Shown here: positions 16,969-24,319 of the stretch, one piece after another
Layout of the letters: every line of letters begins with the position of its first letter
How positions within the stretch are numbered: the first letter of the stretch is position 1
Assembly: GCA_016703425.1 (NCBI GenBank)
Contig: JADJCA010000008.1
Span: 1 to 64,000, forward strand
Origin: Myxococcales bacterium
GTDB lineage: Bacteria > Myxococcota_A > Polyangia > Polyangiales > Polyangiaceae
Direction of reading: 5' to 3'
DNA: 64,000 nucleotides
Program-made: the position numbers and the translations under genes
The notes under the pieces: generated by a model
The model's database searches: none
What the model saw: the letters and a program-made list of their open reading frames with translations, nothing else
Told to the model about the DNA's origin: nothing

Positions 16969-16990
16969 GGGGGGGGGGGGGGGGGGGGGG
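16969..16990. repeat. 22-base G homopolymer in a longer G-rich tract
   Basis: An uninterrupted run of 22 G sits inside a G-rich region (about 16931-17013) that continues as G8, G6 and G3 blocks separated by C. It lies between the stop of the HEAT-like lipoprotein (16905) and the DUF4920 gene end (17058). It could form G-quadruplex DNA and is prone to polymerase slippage, so its exact length may also be a sequencing or assembly estimate. Confidence 0.8.
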
Positions 16991-17027
16991 CGGGGGGGGC
17001 GGCGGGGGGCGGGCCCCCCAACGCAAC

Positions 17028-17060
17028 TAAATCAGCCGGGCGTGAGCGCCCGGCGATTTA
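17028..17060. terminator. Long bulged hairpin overlapping the DUF4920 gene stop
   Basis: TAAATC-A-GCCGGGCG pairs with CGCCCGGC-GATTTA around the loop TGAG: 14 base pairs with a single bulged A. The TAA stop of the minus-strand DUF4920 gene (17060-17058) is the outer end of the stem. The position suits a terminator for that gene and possibly for the convergent lipoprotein gene, although only short T runs follow. Confidence 0.6.
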
Positions 17061-17657
17061 GCTCGGGTCCCACATCTCGACGCCCGTCGCGACGATGCGC
17101 ACTTCGCGGGCGCTGCCGTCGGGCATCTTCTTCGCGAACCGCGCGCCCTCGGACTCGAGGTGAGCCACCTCTTCGGGGGCCACGCGGCGCGACGAGAGCA
17201 CACCCTCGACGCACGCGACCTTGCCGGCCGAGTTCGTGGGGACGAAGAAGCCGTAGTCCTTGAAGGTGACACGCGCACCGCTCGCTTCGCGGTCAGCGCC
17301 CTTCGCGAGCTCCATCCAGCAGCCCTTGCGGGTGCACGCCGCGCGAACCGTTCCCTCGATGCGCATCGCCTTGTCGGCGAACTTGTCGGGGTCCTCCATC
17401 ACGGCGGCGAGCGACGCGACCGCGGCGCCACCCTCGAGCTTGGCGCCGTAGCGTTTGGCGCTCGCCGACTTCGCGCAAGCAAAGGTTTGGGCCGCGGGCG
17501 TGGCACCTGGCTTGAGCGCGGCGCCTGTTTGCGCTCCCGGCGCCTCGCTCCGCTCTTCTGCGGGCGGCAGAAGCGCTTCGCTCTTCGAGCAGGCAAAACT
17601 GGCGCAGGTCATAACGCCAAGAACGGCAGACACGAGGGCCAACGACAATCGCCGCAT
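17058..17657 (-). CDS. DUF4920-domain exported (lipo)protein
   Basis: 199 residues with an export signal MRRLSLALVSAVLGVMTCASFAC; Cys23 followed by SKSE suggests lipidation, although the lipobox is imperfect. After an Ala/Pro linker the domain from about residue 68 carries YGAKLEGG, DKFADKAMRIEGTVRAAC, TRKGCWMELA, and VTFKDYGFFVPTNSAGK. These are the recognisable features of DUF4920, a small OB-like domain of unknown role with a conserved CxxKGCWM segment (two cysteines, possibly metal- or redox-active). Its stop codon is embedded in the hairpin at 17028-17060. Confidence 0.85.
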   Translation of the reverse strand: MRRLSLALVSAVLGVMTCASFACSKSEALLPPAEERSEAPGAQTGAALKPGATPAAQTFACAKSASAKRYGAKLEGGAAVASLAAVMEDPDKFADKAMRIEGTVRAACTRKGCWMELAKGADREASGARVTFKDYGFFVPTNSAGKVACVEGVLSSRRVAPEEVAHLESEGARFAKKMPDGSAREVRIVATGVEMWDPS

Positions 17658-17726
17658 CGGTCCCTCGATATAGCACGCGCCCCCGCGCCGCGAAGCGCGG
17701 TGGTTCGAGGGAGACTCTTCCTTTGC

Positions 17727-18485
17727 TCAGCCGCCCAAATACGCGGCCTGAATCTCCGCGTTCTTCGCGAGGTCGGCGGAGGCGCCGCTCATGGCCACCT
17801 CGCCCGTGCGAAGGACGTAGGCGCGTTGGCTTACCGCGAGCGCCATGCGCGTGTTCTGCTCCACGAGCAGCACGGTCACGCCGGCGGCGGCGATGGCGCG
17901 AATCGCGTCGAAGATTTGCCCCGCGAGCTTCGGCGCGATGCCAAGCGAAGGCTCGTCGAGCAAGAGCAACGTGGGTCGCGCCATCAGCGCACGCCCGATG
18001 GCGAGCATCTGCTGCTCACCGCCCGAGAGCGTCCCCGCCTCTTGCGTGAGCCGCTCCTTGATGCGCGGAAATAGCTCGGCGATGTCGGCCATCGACTCGG
18101 CCATGGCGACCTTGTCCTTGTGCAGGTACGCGCCGAGCTCGAGGTTCTCCTTCACCGTGAGGTTCGGGAAGATGGCGCGGCCCTCGGGCACGAGGGAGAC
18201 GCCCAACTCCACGGTGTCCTCCGTCGCCACCGCGGCGAGGTCGCGTCCCGCGAAGCGAATCGCTCCGCCGGCGAGCGGCAAGAGCCGCACGATGGACTTG
18301 AGCGTCGTGGTCTTGCCGGCGCCGTTGGCGCCGATGAGCGCCACGATCTCACCGGCGGCGACGGTCATCGACACGCCCTTGATGGCCTTGACGCCGCCGT
18401 AGTGGACGCGAACGTCTTCGAGCTGAAGAAGCGGCACGCCATCGGCGAGCGAGATAGGTGCGCGCTTCGGGTGCGTCGTCTTCAC
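17727..18485 (-). CDS. livF: Branched-chain amino acid-type ABC transporter ATPase LivF
   Basis: 252-residue ATPase of the HAAT (Liv) ABC transporter family. It has Walker A GANGAGKTT, signature LSGGEQQMLAIGRAL, Walker B LLLLDEPSLGIAPKL and the H-loop region VLLVEQNTRMAL. LLQLEDVRVHYGGVKAIKGVS and a C-terminus ending in AAYLGG are LivF-like. Its ATG overlaps the livG stop (ATGA). It would form a heterodimer with LivG on the inner face of the membrane. Family members import branched-chain amino acids but also amides, urea or aromatics, so the substrate is open. Confidence 0.93.
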   Translation of the reverse strand: MKTTHPKRAPISLADGVPLLQLEDVRVHYGGVKAIKGVSMTVAAGEIVALIGANGAGKTTTLKSIVRLLPLAGGAIRFAGRDLAAVATEDTVELGVSLVPEGRAIFPNLTVKENLELGAYLHKDKVAMAESMADIAELFPRIKERLTQEAGTLSGGEQQMLAIGRALMARPTLLLLDEPSLGIAPKLAGQIFDAIRAIAAAGVTVLLVEQNTRMALAVSQRAYVLRTGEVAMSGASADLAKNAEIQAAYLGG

Positions 18486-19261
18486 GAGGCCTCTTCCGTC
18501 TCAGCGCCTTCGCCGAGGTACGCGGCGAGGACCTTGGGATGCGTGCGCACCTCTTGGGCCGTGCCGTGGGCGATGGTCTCGCCGTGGTCGAGCACATGGA
18601 TACGCTCGCAGACGCCCATGACGACCTGCATGTTGTGCTCGACCAGCACCACCGTGAGGTCGAAGGTGTCGCGGAGCCAGCGGATCTGCTTCTTGAGCCC
18701 CTCGGCTTCGCCGTAGTTCATGCCGGCGGCCGGCTCGTCGAGGAGGAGCAGCTTCGGCGAGAGCATCATCGCTCGAGCGATCTCGAGGCGGCGCTGATTG
18801 CCGTACGAGAGGCTCGTGGGATCGTCGTCGGCGATGTCCGCGAGGCCGAAGACCTCGAGGAGCTCCATGGCGCGCTTGGCCAGACGCGCGTCATCGTCGT
18901 AGTGGGCCCGCGTTCGCAAGATCGCCGACGCGAGGTTCGCCTTGCGCGACAGCTCGCACGCCACGAGGAGGTTCTCCAAGACCGTGAGCTGACCGAAGAG
19001 CCGGATGTTCTGGAACGTCCGCGCGACGCCGACACCCGCGATGTCGGCGGGCTTGCGCCCCACGAGGTCGGTCCCGGCAAAACGAATCGTGCCGTGATCC
19101 GGCTGGTAGACGCCGGTGACCAGATTGAAGACGGTGGTCTTGCCCGCGCCGTTGGGGCCGATGAGGCCGAAGATCGCGCGCGCCGGCACCGTGAACGAGA
19201 CATCGCTGACGGCGCGGAGGCCGCCGAAGCTCTTCGAGACGCCGCGAAGCTCGAGCGTCAC
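18482..19261 (-). CDS. livG: Branched-chain amino acid-type ABC transporter ATPase LivG
   Basis: 259-residue partner ATPase. It begins LELRGVSKSFGGLRAVSDVS and has Walker A GPNGAGKTT followed by FNLVTGVYQPDHGTI, the long LivG-specific insert (RTFQNIRLFGQLTVLENLLVA), signature LSYGNQRRLEIARAM, Walker B LLLLDEPAAGMN and VVLVEHNMQVVM. The AAYLGE end is typical. Start and stop both overlap neighbours by four bases (livM upstream, livF downstream), so the three are translationally coupled. Confidence 0.95.
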   Translation of the reverse strand: MTLELRGVSKSFGGLRAVSDVSFTVPARAIFGLIGPNGAGKTTVFNLVTGVYQPDHGTIRFAGTDLVGRKPADIAGVGVARTFQNIRLFGQLTVLENLLVACELSRKANLASAILRTRAHYDDDARLAKRAMELLEVFGLADIADDDPTSLSYGNQRRLEIARAMMLSPKLLLLDEPAAGMNYGEAEGLKKQIRWLRDTFDLTVVLVEHNMQVVMGVCERIHVLDHGETIAHGTAQEVRTHPKVLAAYLGEGAETEEAS

Positions 19262-20490
19262 GACGAGACCTCGCTCGCCGCGATCACCTCGGCCCTTGCA
19301 CCTTGCTCGGGTGCGCCGCCGGCGCCGCCGGGCGAGGCGCTTGGGGGGCCGCCCTTGGTCTTCTTCTTGGCGAAGAGCTCACGCTCGCCCAGCAAGCCCT
19401 CGGGACGAAGCACCATGAGCGCAATGAGGAGCGCCGCGTAGAGCATCATGCGAAGGGCGTTCAGATCGAGCGCGGGAAACTGCGTGCGGAGCGACTGGAC
19501 CGCCGCGGTGCCTTGCGCCAGCTCGATGGCCTTGACGCTGAAGGTCACGAAGATGCCCCCGAGCATGGCGCCGGTGACGCTGCCCGAGCCGCCGAGGATC
19601 ACCATGGTGATGGCGTCGAAGGACGCCTGAAAGCCGAAGCTCTCGGGCTGCACGATGGGCGCGCCGTCGCGCATCTGCGCCATCATGCCGCCGGCGACGC
19701 CGCCAGCGGCCGCCGACACCACGAACGACATGACCTTGTACCGCGTCGGGTCGACGCCGACGGCGGCCGCCGCGATCTCGTCTTCGCGGAGCGCGCGCAG
19801 CGCCCGGCCCCAACCGGAAAACTTGATGCGCCACGCCAAGACCGCGGCGAGCCCCGCGAGGCCGAAGATCCAGAAGGGCCCCGCGTAGAGCGGCAACCCC
19901 GTCGTGGCGTTCGGCCCGGCGTAGCCGCGCGGGCCCTCGAGGTTCGCGATCATGACGGCGATGGCGTGGAAGAAGGGCCCCACCACACCGTCTTTGCCGA
20001 CGTGACCCCACGCTGCGGCGACGGTCTCGCGCCCCGACGCACTCGCCGTCTGGATGACGAGGCGCAAGATCTCCGCGAAGCCCAACGTCACGATGGCCAA
20101 GTAGTCGCCCTTGAGCCGAAGGCTCGGAAGGCCCACGAGAAAGCCGAAGAGGGCGGCGACGAGCCCCGAGGCGAGGAGGCCTAACGGGACGATGACAAAG
20201 GAGCGCGCGAAGGTCACGTCGCCGGCGCCCATCGCGTAGTGCAGGTGCGACGAAACGATGGCCGACGTGTACGCGCCGAGGAGCAAGAAGCCCGCGTGCC
20301 CGATGGAGAACTGGCCCGCCATGCCGTTGATGATGTTGAGCGACAGGGCGACGACGATGTTGCACGCCGCGAGCATTAAGAGCTGACGGATCGAGCTGTC
20401 GGGGATGGCGCGCTCGAGCACGAAGTCGAGCAGCACGACGACCGCCAGGAAGGCCACCGCCACAGCCAAGCGACGCGGACGAAAGAGCAT
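19258..20490 (-). CDS. livM: Branched-chain amino acid-type ABC transporter permease LivM
   Basis: 410-residue membrane permease, hydrophobic along most of its length. Family features are NIVVALSLNIINGMAGQFSIGHAGFLLLGAY, the cytoplasmic coupling segment GRALRALREDEIAAAAVGV, SFVVSAAAGGVAGGMMAQM, the GGSGSVTGAMLGG loop and the LivM-like end RPEGLLGERELF. A low-complexity Ala/Gly/Pro tail of about 35 residues follows. It overlaps livG by four bases and lies 9 bases after the sspB stop. The usual second permease (livH) and periplasmic binding protein are absent from this operon, so the transporter needs partners encoded elsewhere. Confidence 0.93.
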   Translation of the reverse strand: MLFRPRRLAVAVAFLAVVVLLDFVLERAIPDSSIRQLLMLAACNIVVALSLNIINGMAGQFSIGHAGFLLLGAYTSAIVSSHLHYAMGAGDVTFARSFVIVPLGLLASGLVAALFGFLVGLPSLRLKGDYLAIVTLGFAEILRLVIQTASASGRETVAAAWGHVGKDGVVGPFFHAIAVMIANLEGPRGYAGPNATTGLPLYAGPFWIFGLAGLAAVLAWRIKFSGWGRALRALREDEIAAAAVGVDPTRYKVMSFVVSAAAGGVAGGMMAQMRDGAPIVQPESFGFQASFDAITMVILGGSGSVTGAMLGGIFVTFSVKAIELAQGTAAVQSLRTQFPALDLNALRMMLYAALLIALMVLRPEGLLGERELFAKKKTKGGPPSASPGGAGGAPEQGARAEVIAASEVSS

Positions 20491-20499
20491 CGCTTCCGC

Positions 20500-21261
20500 T
20501 TATTTGATGACGCGAATGTAGTGGGGCAACTCGCGCTTCGGCTTGGGAGGACGCGAGCTGTCGGTTGCTGGTCCGCGTCCGAGCGGGGTCACCGCCGGTG
20601 TGACGGGCCGAGGGCCGTCGGGCGCCTTTTCTGGCTCGCCCCGGCCCGGAGGCTGCGCGGCGTCAGCGCCAGCGGAGGCTGCGTCGGTCGCGATGTTGGC
20701 GGCCTTAAGGGCGGGACGTTCGCCCTTCTTCTTTGCGCGCTTGGCCTTGGACTTCGCCTTCTTGGCTTCGTCCTTGTCTTGGCGCGCCTCGACGGCAGGG
20801 ACCGCAACGACGGCGACCGGCGCGGGGGCCGGCGCAACACGAAGGGGGCTCGGCCCAGGCGCGCCGACCTTCTCGAGCTTCTCGTTGGGCGCCGCGTCGG
20901 GCGCCGGGGCCGGCGCCACCGACAACGTGGGCTTCGGCTTCTCGAGCTCCGGCGGCACGTCTTCGGGCCACACGAGCCATCGGCCGTCTTCGCCGACCAT
21001 GGCAAAGACCGCGCTCCACGGGACGACGCAGCGAAACGGCACCTTGCGGAAGCTCAGCGTGCCGCTCCAGCCTTCCTCGTTCACGGTGAGGTCGGGAATG
21101 GGGACGGCCATGGTATGACCGATCTGCAGGACGAGCCGCGGCTCCTTCTTGAAGCCCGGCGGAACGATGACCGTCTCGGAGCGCGGATCGAGGTGGATGA
21201 ACACCGTCGAGCGGTCGAGCAGAACGGTCAAGACGTCCTTCTTGGGCGGGGGCTTCTGCAC
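20500..21261 (-). CDS. sspB: SspB-like ClpXP adaptor with long disordered linker
   Basis: 253 residues. The N-terminal 110 match the SspB fold that delivers ssrA-tagged proteins to ClpXP: DRSTVFIHLDPRSETVIVPP, EPRLVLQIGHTMAVPIPDL, GTLSFRKVPFRCVVPWSAVFAM. After a Pro/Ala- and Lys-rich linker of roughly 130 residues (including KKAKSKAKRAKKK), the last residues are HYIRVIK. They strongly resemble the ClpX-tethering tail of SspB (ending in Arg-Val-Val/Ile-Lys). Conserved domain plus conserved tail makes the call firm even though the linker is long. It is the first gene of the sspB-livMGF unit. Confidence 0.87.
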   Translation of the reverse strand: MQKPPPKKDVLTVLLDRSTVFIHLDPRSETVIVPPGFKKEPRLVLQIGHTMAVPIPDLTVNEEGWSGTLSFRKVPFRCVVPWSAVFAMVGEDGRWLVWPEDVPPELEKPKPTLSVAPAPAPDAAPNEKLEKVGAPGPSPLRVAPAPAPVAVVAVPAVEARQDKDEAKKAKSKAKRAKKKGERPALKAANIATDAASAGADAAQPPGRGEPEKAPDGPRPVTPAVTPLGRGPATDSSRPPKPKRELPHYIRVIK

Positions 21262-21381
21262 GCGGGCGACTACCTTGCACCGGTCCCGCGCCGATGCAAG
21301 AGATCCCTGCGGGTCTTTCCGCCCGTTTCATGCCCTTTCCATGCCACAGCCACGTCGCGGCAGCCCCTTCCCTCCACCGCT

Positions 21382-22080
21382 TTGCATCCCGCCTTCCCAC
21401 GCTTCGAACGTCTGAGGCTCTCCACGCCTCCCCTCCCCTGCCTCACGGCTCCTGCCGTTTGGGACGCGTTCGGTTGGTGCCAGAGCACGACGCTAACGCT
21501 TCGCAAGCCACCCGGTCCGCTCGCGCCCGGTGAGGCCATCGACGGCAAGAACCCCGACGCCATGGCGTTCGTGTTTCGCAAGGACGACGCCGCGCCGTTT
21601 CTTCCGCGCGAGCTGGCGGCGCTCCACATCCCGCGGCTTTGCGCGGCTGGCGCGCAAGGACACGAGTGCGAGCGCGAGTGGATCCTCGCGCCCTACGCCA
21701 TCGACGACGCGACCGACGAGCTCTTCGCGCACCAGGTGCCGCCCGACACGGTCTTCGAGCTCGCCGCTGACCGGCTGACAGCCCTCGTATGGGGCCTTCA
21801 CGACTGGGCCCACTTTCACAACCACGGCCCTTTCGAAGAGCGCGCCGAAACGGAGCTCCAATGTGACGCCGCGGCTCTCGTCTGGCTGCGCGTGAACCGA
21901 ATCACGCTCGCCTGCGATGACGCCCACTGGGAGGCGATGCGCCGCGCCCTCGTCGTCCTCTCCGAGCGCCGCTTCGAGAGCGAGGGCCGCGCCTTCGACG
22001 AAGCGAGGCTCTCGGCCGAGCGACTCGACGAGCTCGCCCGGGCCTGCGCGCGTGCGACCCAGCGCGAACGTTCGCCCTAA
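21382..22080 (+). CDS. Hypothetical protein with a His-rich putative metal site
   Basis: About 232 residues. No ATG or GTG is available at the N-terminus; TTG 21382 is the best candidate and the start is uncertain. Sequence after about residue 30 has good protein texture (FGWCQSTTLTLRKP, AMAFVFRKDDAAPFLPREL, REWILAPYAIDDATDELFAH). The central segment LHDWAHFHNHGPFEERAETE, then LQCDAA, contains four His plus Glu and Cys in about 25 residues, suggestive of a metal centre, but I cannot assign a known family. It is divergent from sspB and convergent with the SDR gene, whose 3' end it overlaps by four bases. Confidence 0.65.
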   Translation: MHPAFPRFERLRLSTPPLPCLTAPAVWDAFGWCQSTTLTLRKPPGPLAPGEAIDGKNPDAMAFVFRKDDAAPFLPRELAALHIPRLCAAGAQGHECEREWILAPYAIDDATDELFAHQVPPDTVFELAADRLTALVWGLHDWAHFHNHGPFEERAETELQCDAAALVWLRVNRITLACDDAHWEAMRRALVVLSERRFESEGRAFDEARLSAERLDELARACARATQRERSP

Positions 22081-22829
22081 CGAACCACCGCGCGCATGAT
22101 CGGATCGTAGAGAAAACGCGGCAACGCCGAGGCGACTGACATGAGGGAGACGAGCGGCATCGGGAACGCCACGACGGCGGGCCCGCGTTCAAGCTTGTTC
22201 TTCACGTGCCGGGCCGCGCGCGCGACGGGCCACATGAACGGCGTAAAGAGGTCCTTAGGCACGAGCGGCGTCTCGACGAAGCCGGGCATCACGTCGGTGA
22301 CGCGAATGCCGAGGGGACGGAGCTCGACGCGCAACGTTTCGAGGAACGTGGAGAGCGCAGCCTTCGTGGCCGAGTAGGGACCGAAGCCGGGCATGCCTCG
22401 CAGCCCCGCGAGGCTCGTGACGCCGACAAGGTGACCGCGCCGCGCCGCCACCATGGAAGGAATCGCAGCGGTCAGCGTCGCGAGGGCGCCGCGCACGTTC
22501 ACGTCGACGATGTCGGTGCACGTCTTCACCGTGAGGAGCGGCGCCGCCACGGGCTTTGACATGCCCGCGTTGGCGATGACGAGGTCGAGCGAGCCAAGGT
22601 CTCGATCGGCGCGCTGCACGGCGTCCTCGACGGCCGAGACGTCGGTCACGTCGACGGGATAAACGTGCGCCGTGCCACCTTGCGCAAGGACGCCTTGGGC
22701 GACGCGCTCCAGCTCTTCTTTGCGCCGCGCCAGGAGCGCGAGGCGCGCGCCAGACCTCGCGTATTCAAGCGCCAGCGCTTCGCCGATGCCGCTCGACGCT
22801 CCCGTGATGAGGACGGTTCGACTGCCCAC
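22077..22829 (-). CDS. Short-chain dehydrogenase/reductase
   Basis: 250 residues from GTG 22829 (reading GSRTVLITGASSGIGEALAL); the in-frame extension upstream runs through the neighbouring gene and is not protein-like. Classical SDR motifs are the cofactor loop TGASSGIG, DVTDVSA, NAG, and the catalytic YSATK with the Ser of GVTSLAG ahead of it. PGFVETPL follows. The C-terminus (RAARHVKNKLERG, VVAFPMPLVSLMSVASALPRFLYD) matches membrane-associated SDRs acting on lipids or steroids. It lies 16 bases after the RCC1 lipoprotein gene on the same strand. Confidence 0.88.
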   Translation of the reverse strand: MGSRTVLITGASSGIGEALALEYARSGARLALLARRKEELERVAQGVLAQGGTAHVYPVDVTDVSAVEDAVQRADRDLGSLDLVIANAGMSKPVAAPLLTVKTCTDIVDVNVRGALATLTAAIPSMVAARRGHLVGVTSLAGLRGMPGFGPYSATKAALSTFLETLRVELRPLGIRVTDVMPGFVETPLVPKDLFTPFMWPVARAARHVKNKLERGPAVVAFPMPLVSLMSVASALPRFLYDPIMRAVVR

Positions 22830-22845
22830 AGTAGGACTCTTAGAG

Positions 22846-24147
22846 TCAGAGTCCGACGACGTCGACGGGCACGTTGGAGAAGAGTCCGCCGTCGGCGTTC
22901 GGCGCGCCGAGTTGTCCCTTGTCGCGCGCGCCCCAACAAGCGACCTTGCCGTTCGAGCGAACGACGCAGGAAAATCCGCTACCGGATGCGATGTCCGCCG
23001 CGTCGGTGATCCCTGCGACGTCGACCGGTGACTTTTGCGTATCGCCGCCGTCGAGGGCGCCGGCGCCCAGCGAGCCCGAGCCGCCGAAGCCCCAGCACGA
23101 CACTTTGCCCGATTGCCGGACGACACACGACGTTCGCGCACCGAGCGCGAGCGCGACGGCGTCGGTCACGCCGGGAACATCTTGGGCGATCTTCTCCACC
23201 GCGAGCGGCGCCGGAGTCCCGAAGCCGACTTGTCCATAATCGTTGGCGCCCCAGCACCGAACGGTCCCGCCCTTGCGAATGGCGCAGCTGTGATCGAGAC
23301 CGGTGGCGACGCGAATGGCGTCCTGGACGTTGTCGACGAGGAGCGGAAGCGCCGAGCGGACCTCGTCGAAGGTCGGGGCGCCGAGTTGGCCCGTCTTGTT
23401 GTTGCGACCCCAGCACACGACTTGGTCGTCGTCGCGGATGGCGCACGTGTGGAACGACGCAGCTCCAGAGCCGATGAACTTGAGGCCCGTGGGCGCTTCC
23501 ACCGGTGCCGGCGCGCCCGAATTGCCTGCGCCGGGAATGCCGCTGCCGAGCTGCTCGTCGTCGTTGTTGCCCCAGCAGAAGGCCTTGCCGCCCTTTCGCA
23601 AGAGGCACGCGTGTTTCGAGCCGCCGGTGATAGCGACCACGTCGGTGAGCGTACCCACGAGCGTTGGAACGGCGGTTTGCCCCGCCGCCAGGTTGCCGAG
23701 GAGACCTTGCGTATTGGAGCCCCAGCACACGAGCTGCGCCGTATCGAGGAGCGCGCAGCTCGACGCAAAGGTCCCAAGCAACGACACGGCGCCGGTGAGC
23801 GGCCCCGTCAACGTGAGCGCTGAGACGGCGCCGGTCGCGCCGCCGGCGTCGACGACGCCCAACTGGTAGGTGCCGTTGTCGCCCCAACAGGCGACGCTCT
23901 TGTCGGAGCGCACGGCACACGCGTGCGCCGTTCCCGCGCCGAGCCGCGTGACCGTGAGGGGAGGCGGAGGCCCCACCTCGCCGCTCGACGAAGCGTCGCT
24001 CGGGGGCGCAACGACGGAGCCTTCGCTAGCAGCGTCGCTGCCGCCCTCACCAACGGGCGCGATTGTGCTGCCGCTGCCCCCGTCGCTGCAGGCGTAGGCA
24101 CTCACGAGGAACGGAACGAAGAGGAGCCCGATAAGGATGCGGCGCAT
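22846..24147 (-). CDS. RCC1-repeat lipoprotein
   Basis: 433 residues from ATG 24147, which begins a lipoprotein signal MRRILIGLLFVPFLVSAYAC (Cys20) followed by SDGGSGS. After a Ser/Ala/Pro linker come about seven RCC1-type propeller repeats, each with the pattern His/Ser-x-Cys-Ala-x-Arg ... Val-x-Cys-Trp-Gly-x-Asn ... Gln-Leu-Gly. Examples are HACAVRSDKSVACWGDNGTY, HTCAIRDDDQVVCWGRNN and HSCAIRKGGTVRCWGANDYG. Paired cysteines in every blade suggest disulfide-stabilised blades outside the cytoplasm. Such lipoproteins are abundant in Polyangiales; the role is unknown. Confidence 0.9.
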   Translation of the reverse strand: MRRILIGLLFVPFLVSAYACSDGGSGSTIAPVGEGGSDAASEGSVVAPPSDASSSGEVGPPPPLTVTRLGAGTAHACAVRSDKSVACWGDNGTYQLGVVDAGGATGAVSALTLTGPLTGAVSLLGTFASSCALLDTAQLVCWGSNTQGLLGNLAAGQTAVPTLVGTLTDVVAITGGSKHACLLRKGGKAFCWGNNDDEQLGSGIPGAGNSGAPAPVEAPTGLKFIGSGAASFHTCAIRDDDQVVCWGRNNKTGQLGAPTFDEVRSALPLLVDNVQDAIRVATGLDHSCAIRKGGTVRCWGANDYGQVGFGTPAPLAVEKIAQDVPGVTDAVALALGARTSCVVRQSGKVSCWGFGGSGSLGAGALDGGDTQKSPVDVAGITDAADIASGSGFSCVVRSNGKVACWGARDKGQLGAPNADGGLFSNVPVDVVGL

Positions 24148-24319
24148 GGCGGACTCGGATGTTACCAGGCCCAACCCGCGAACATGAGTTTCGCGCTTCC
24201 GCGGGCGACACGGCGGTGGGTGGACAGGCGACCTCACGGGGGACGCCGATCTGGGATGCCGCGAGCGCAACTCCGCGTGTCGCGAACGGCGCGGCACGGC
24301 TAAGCTGCAAGGGTCCACG

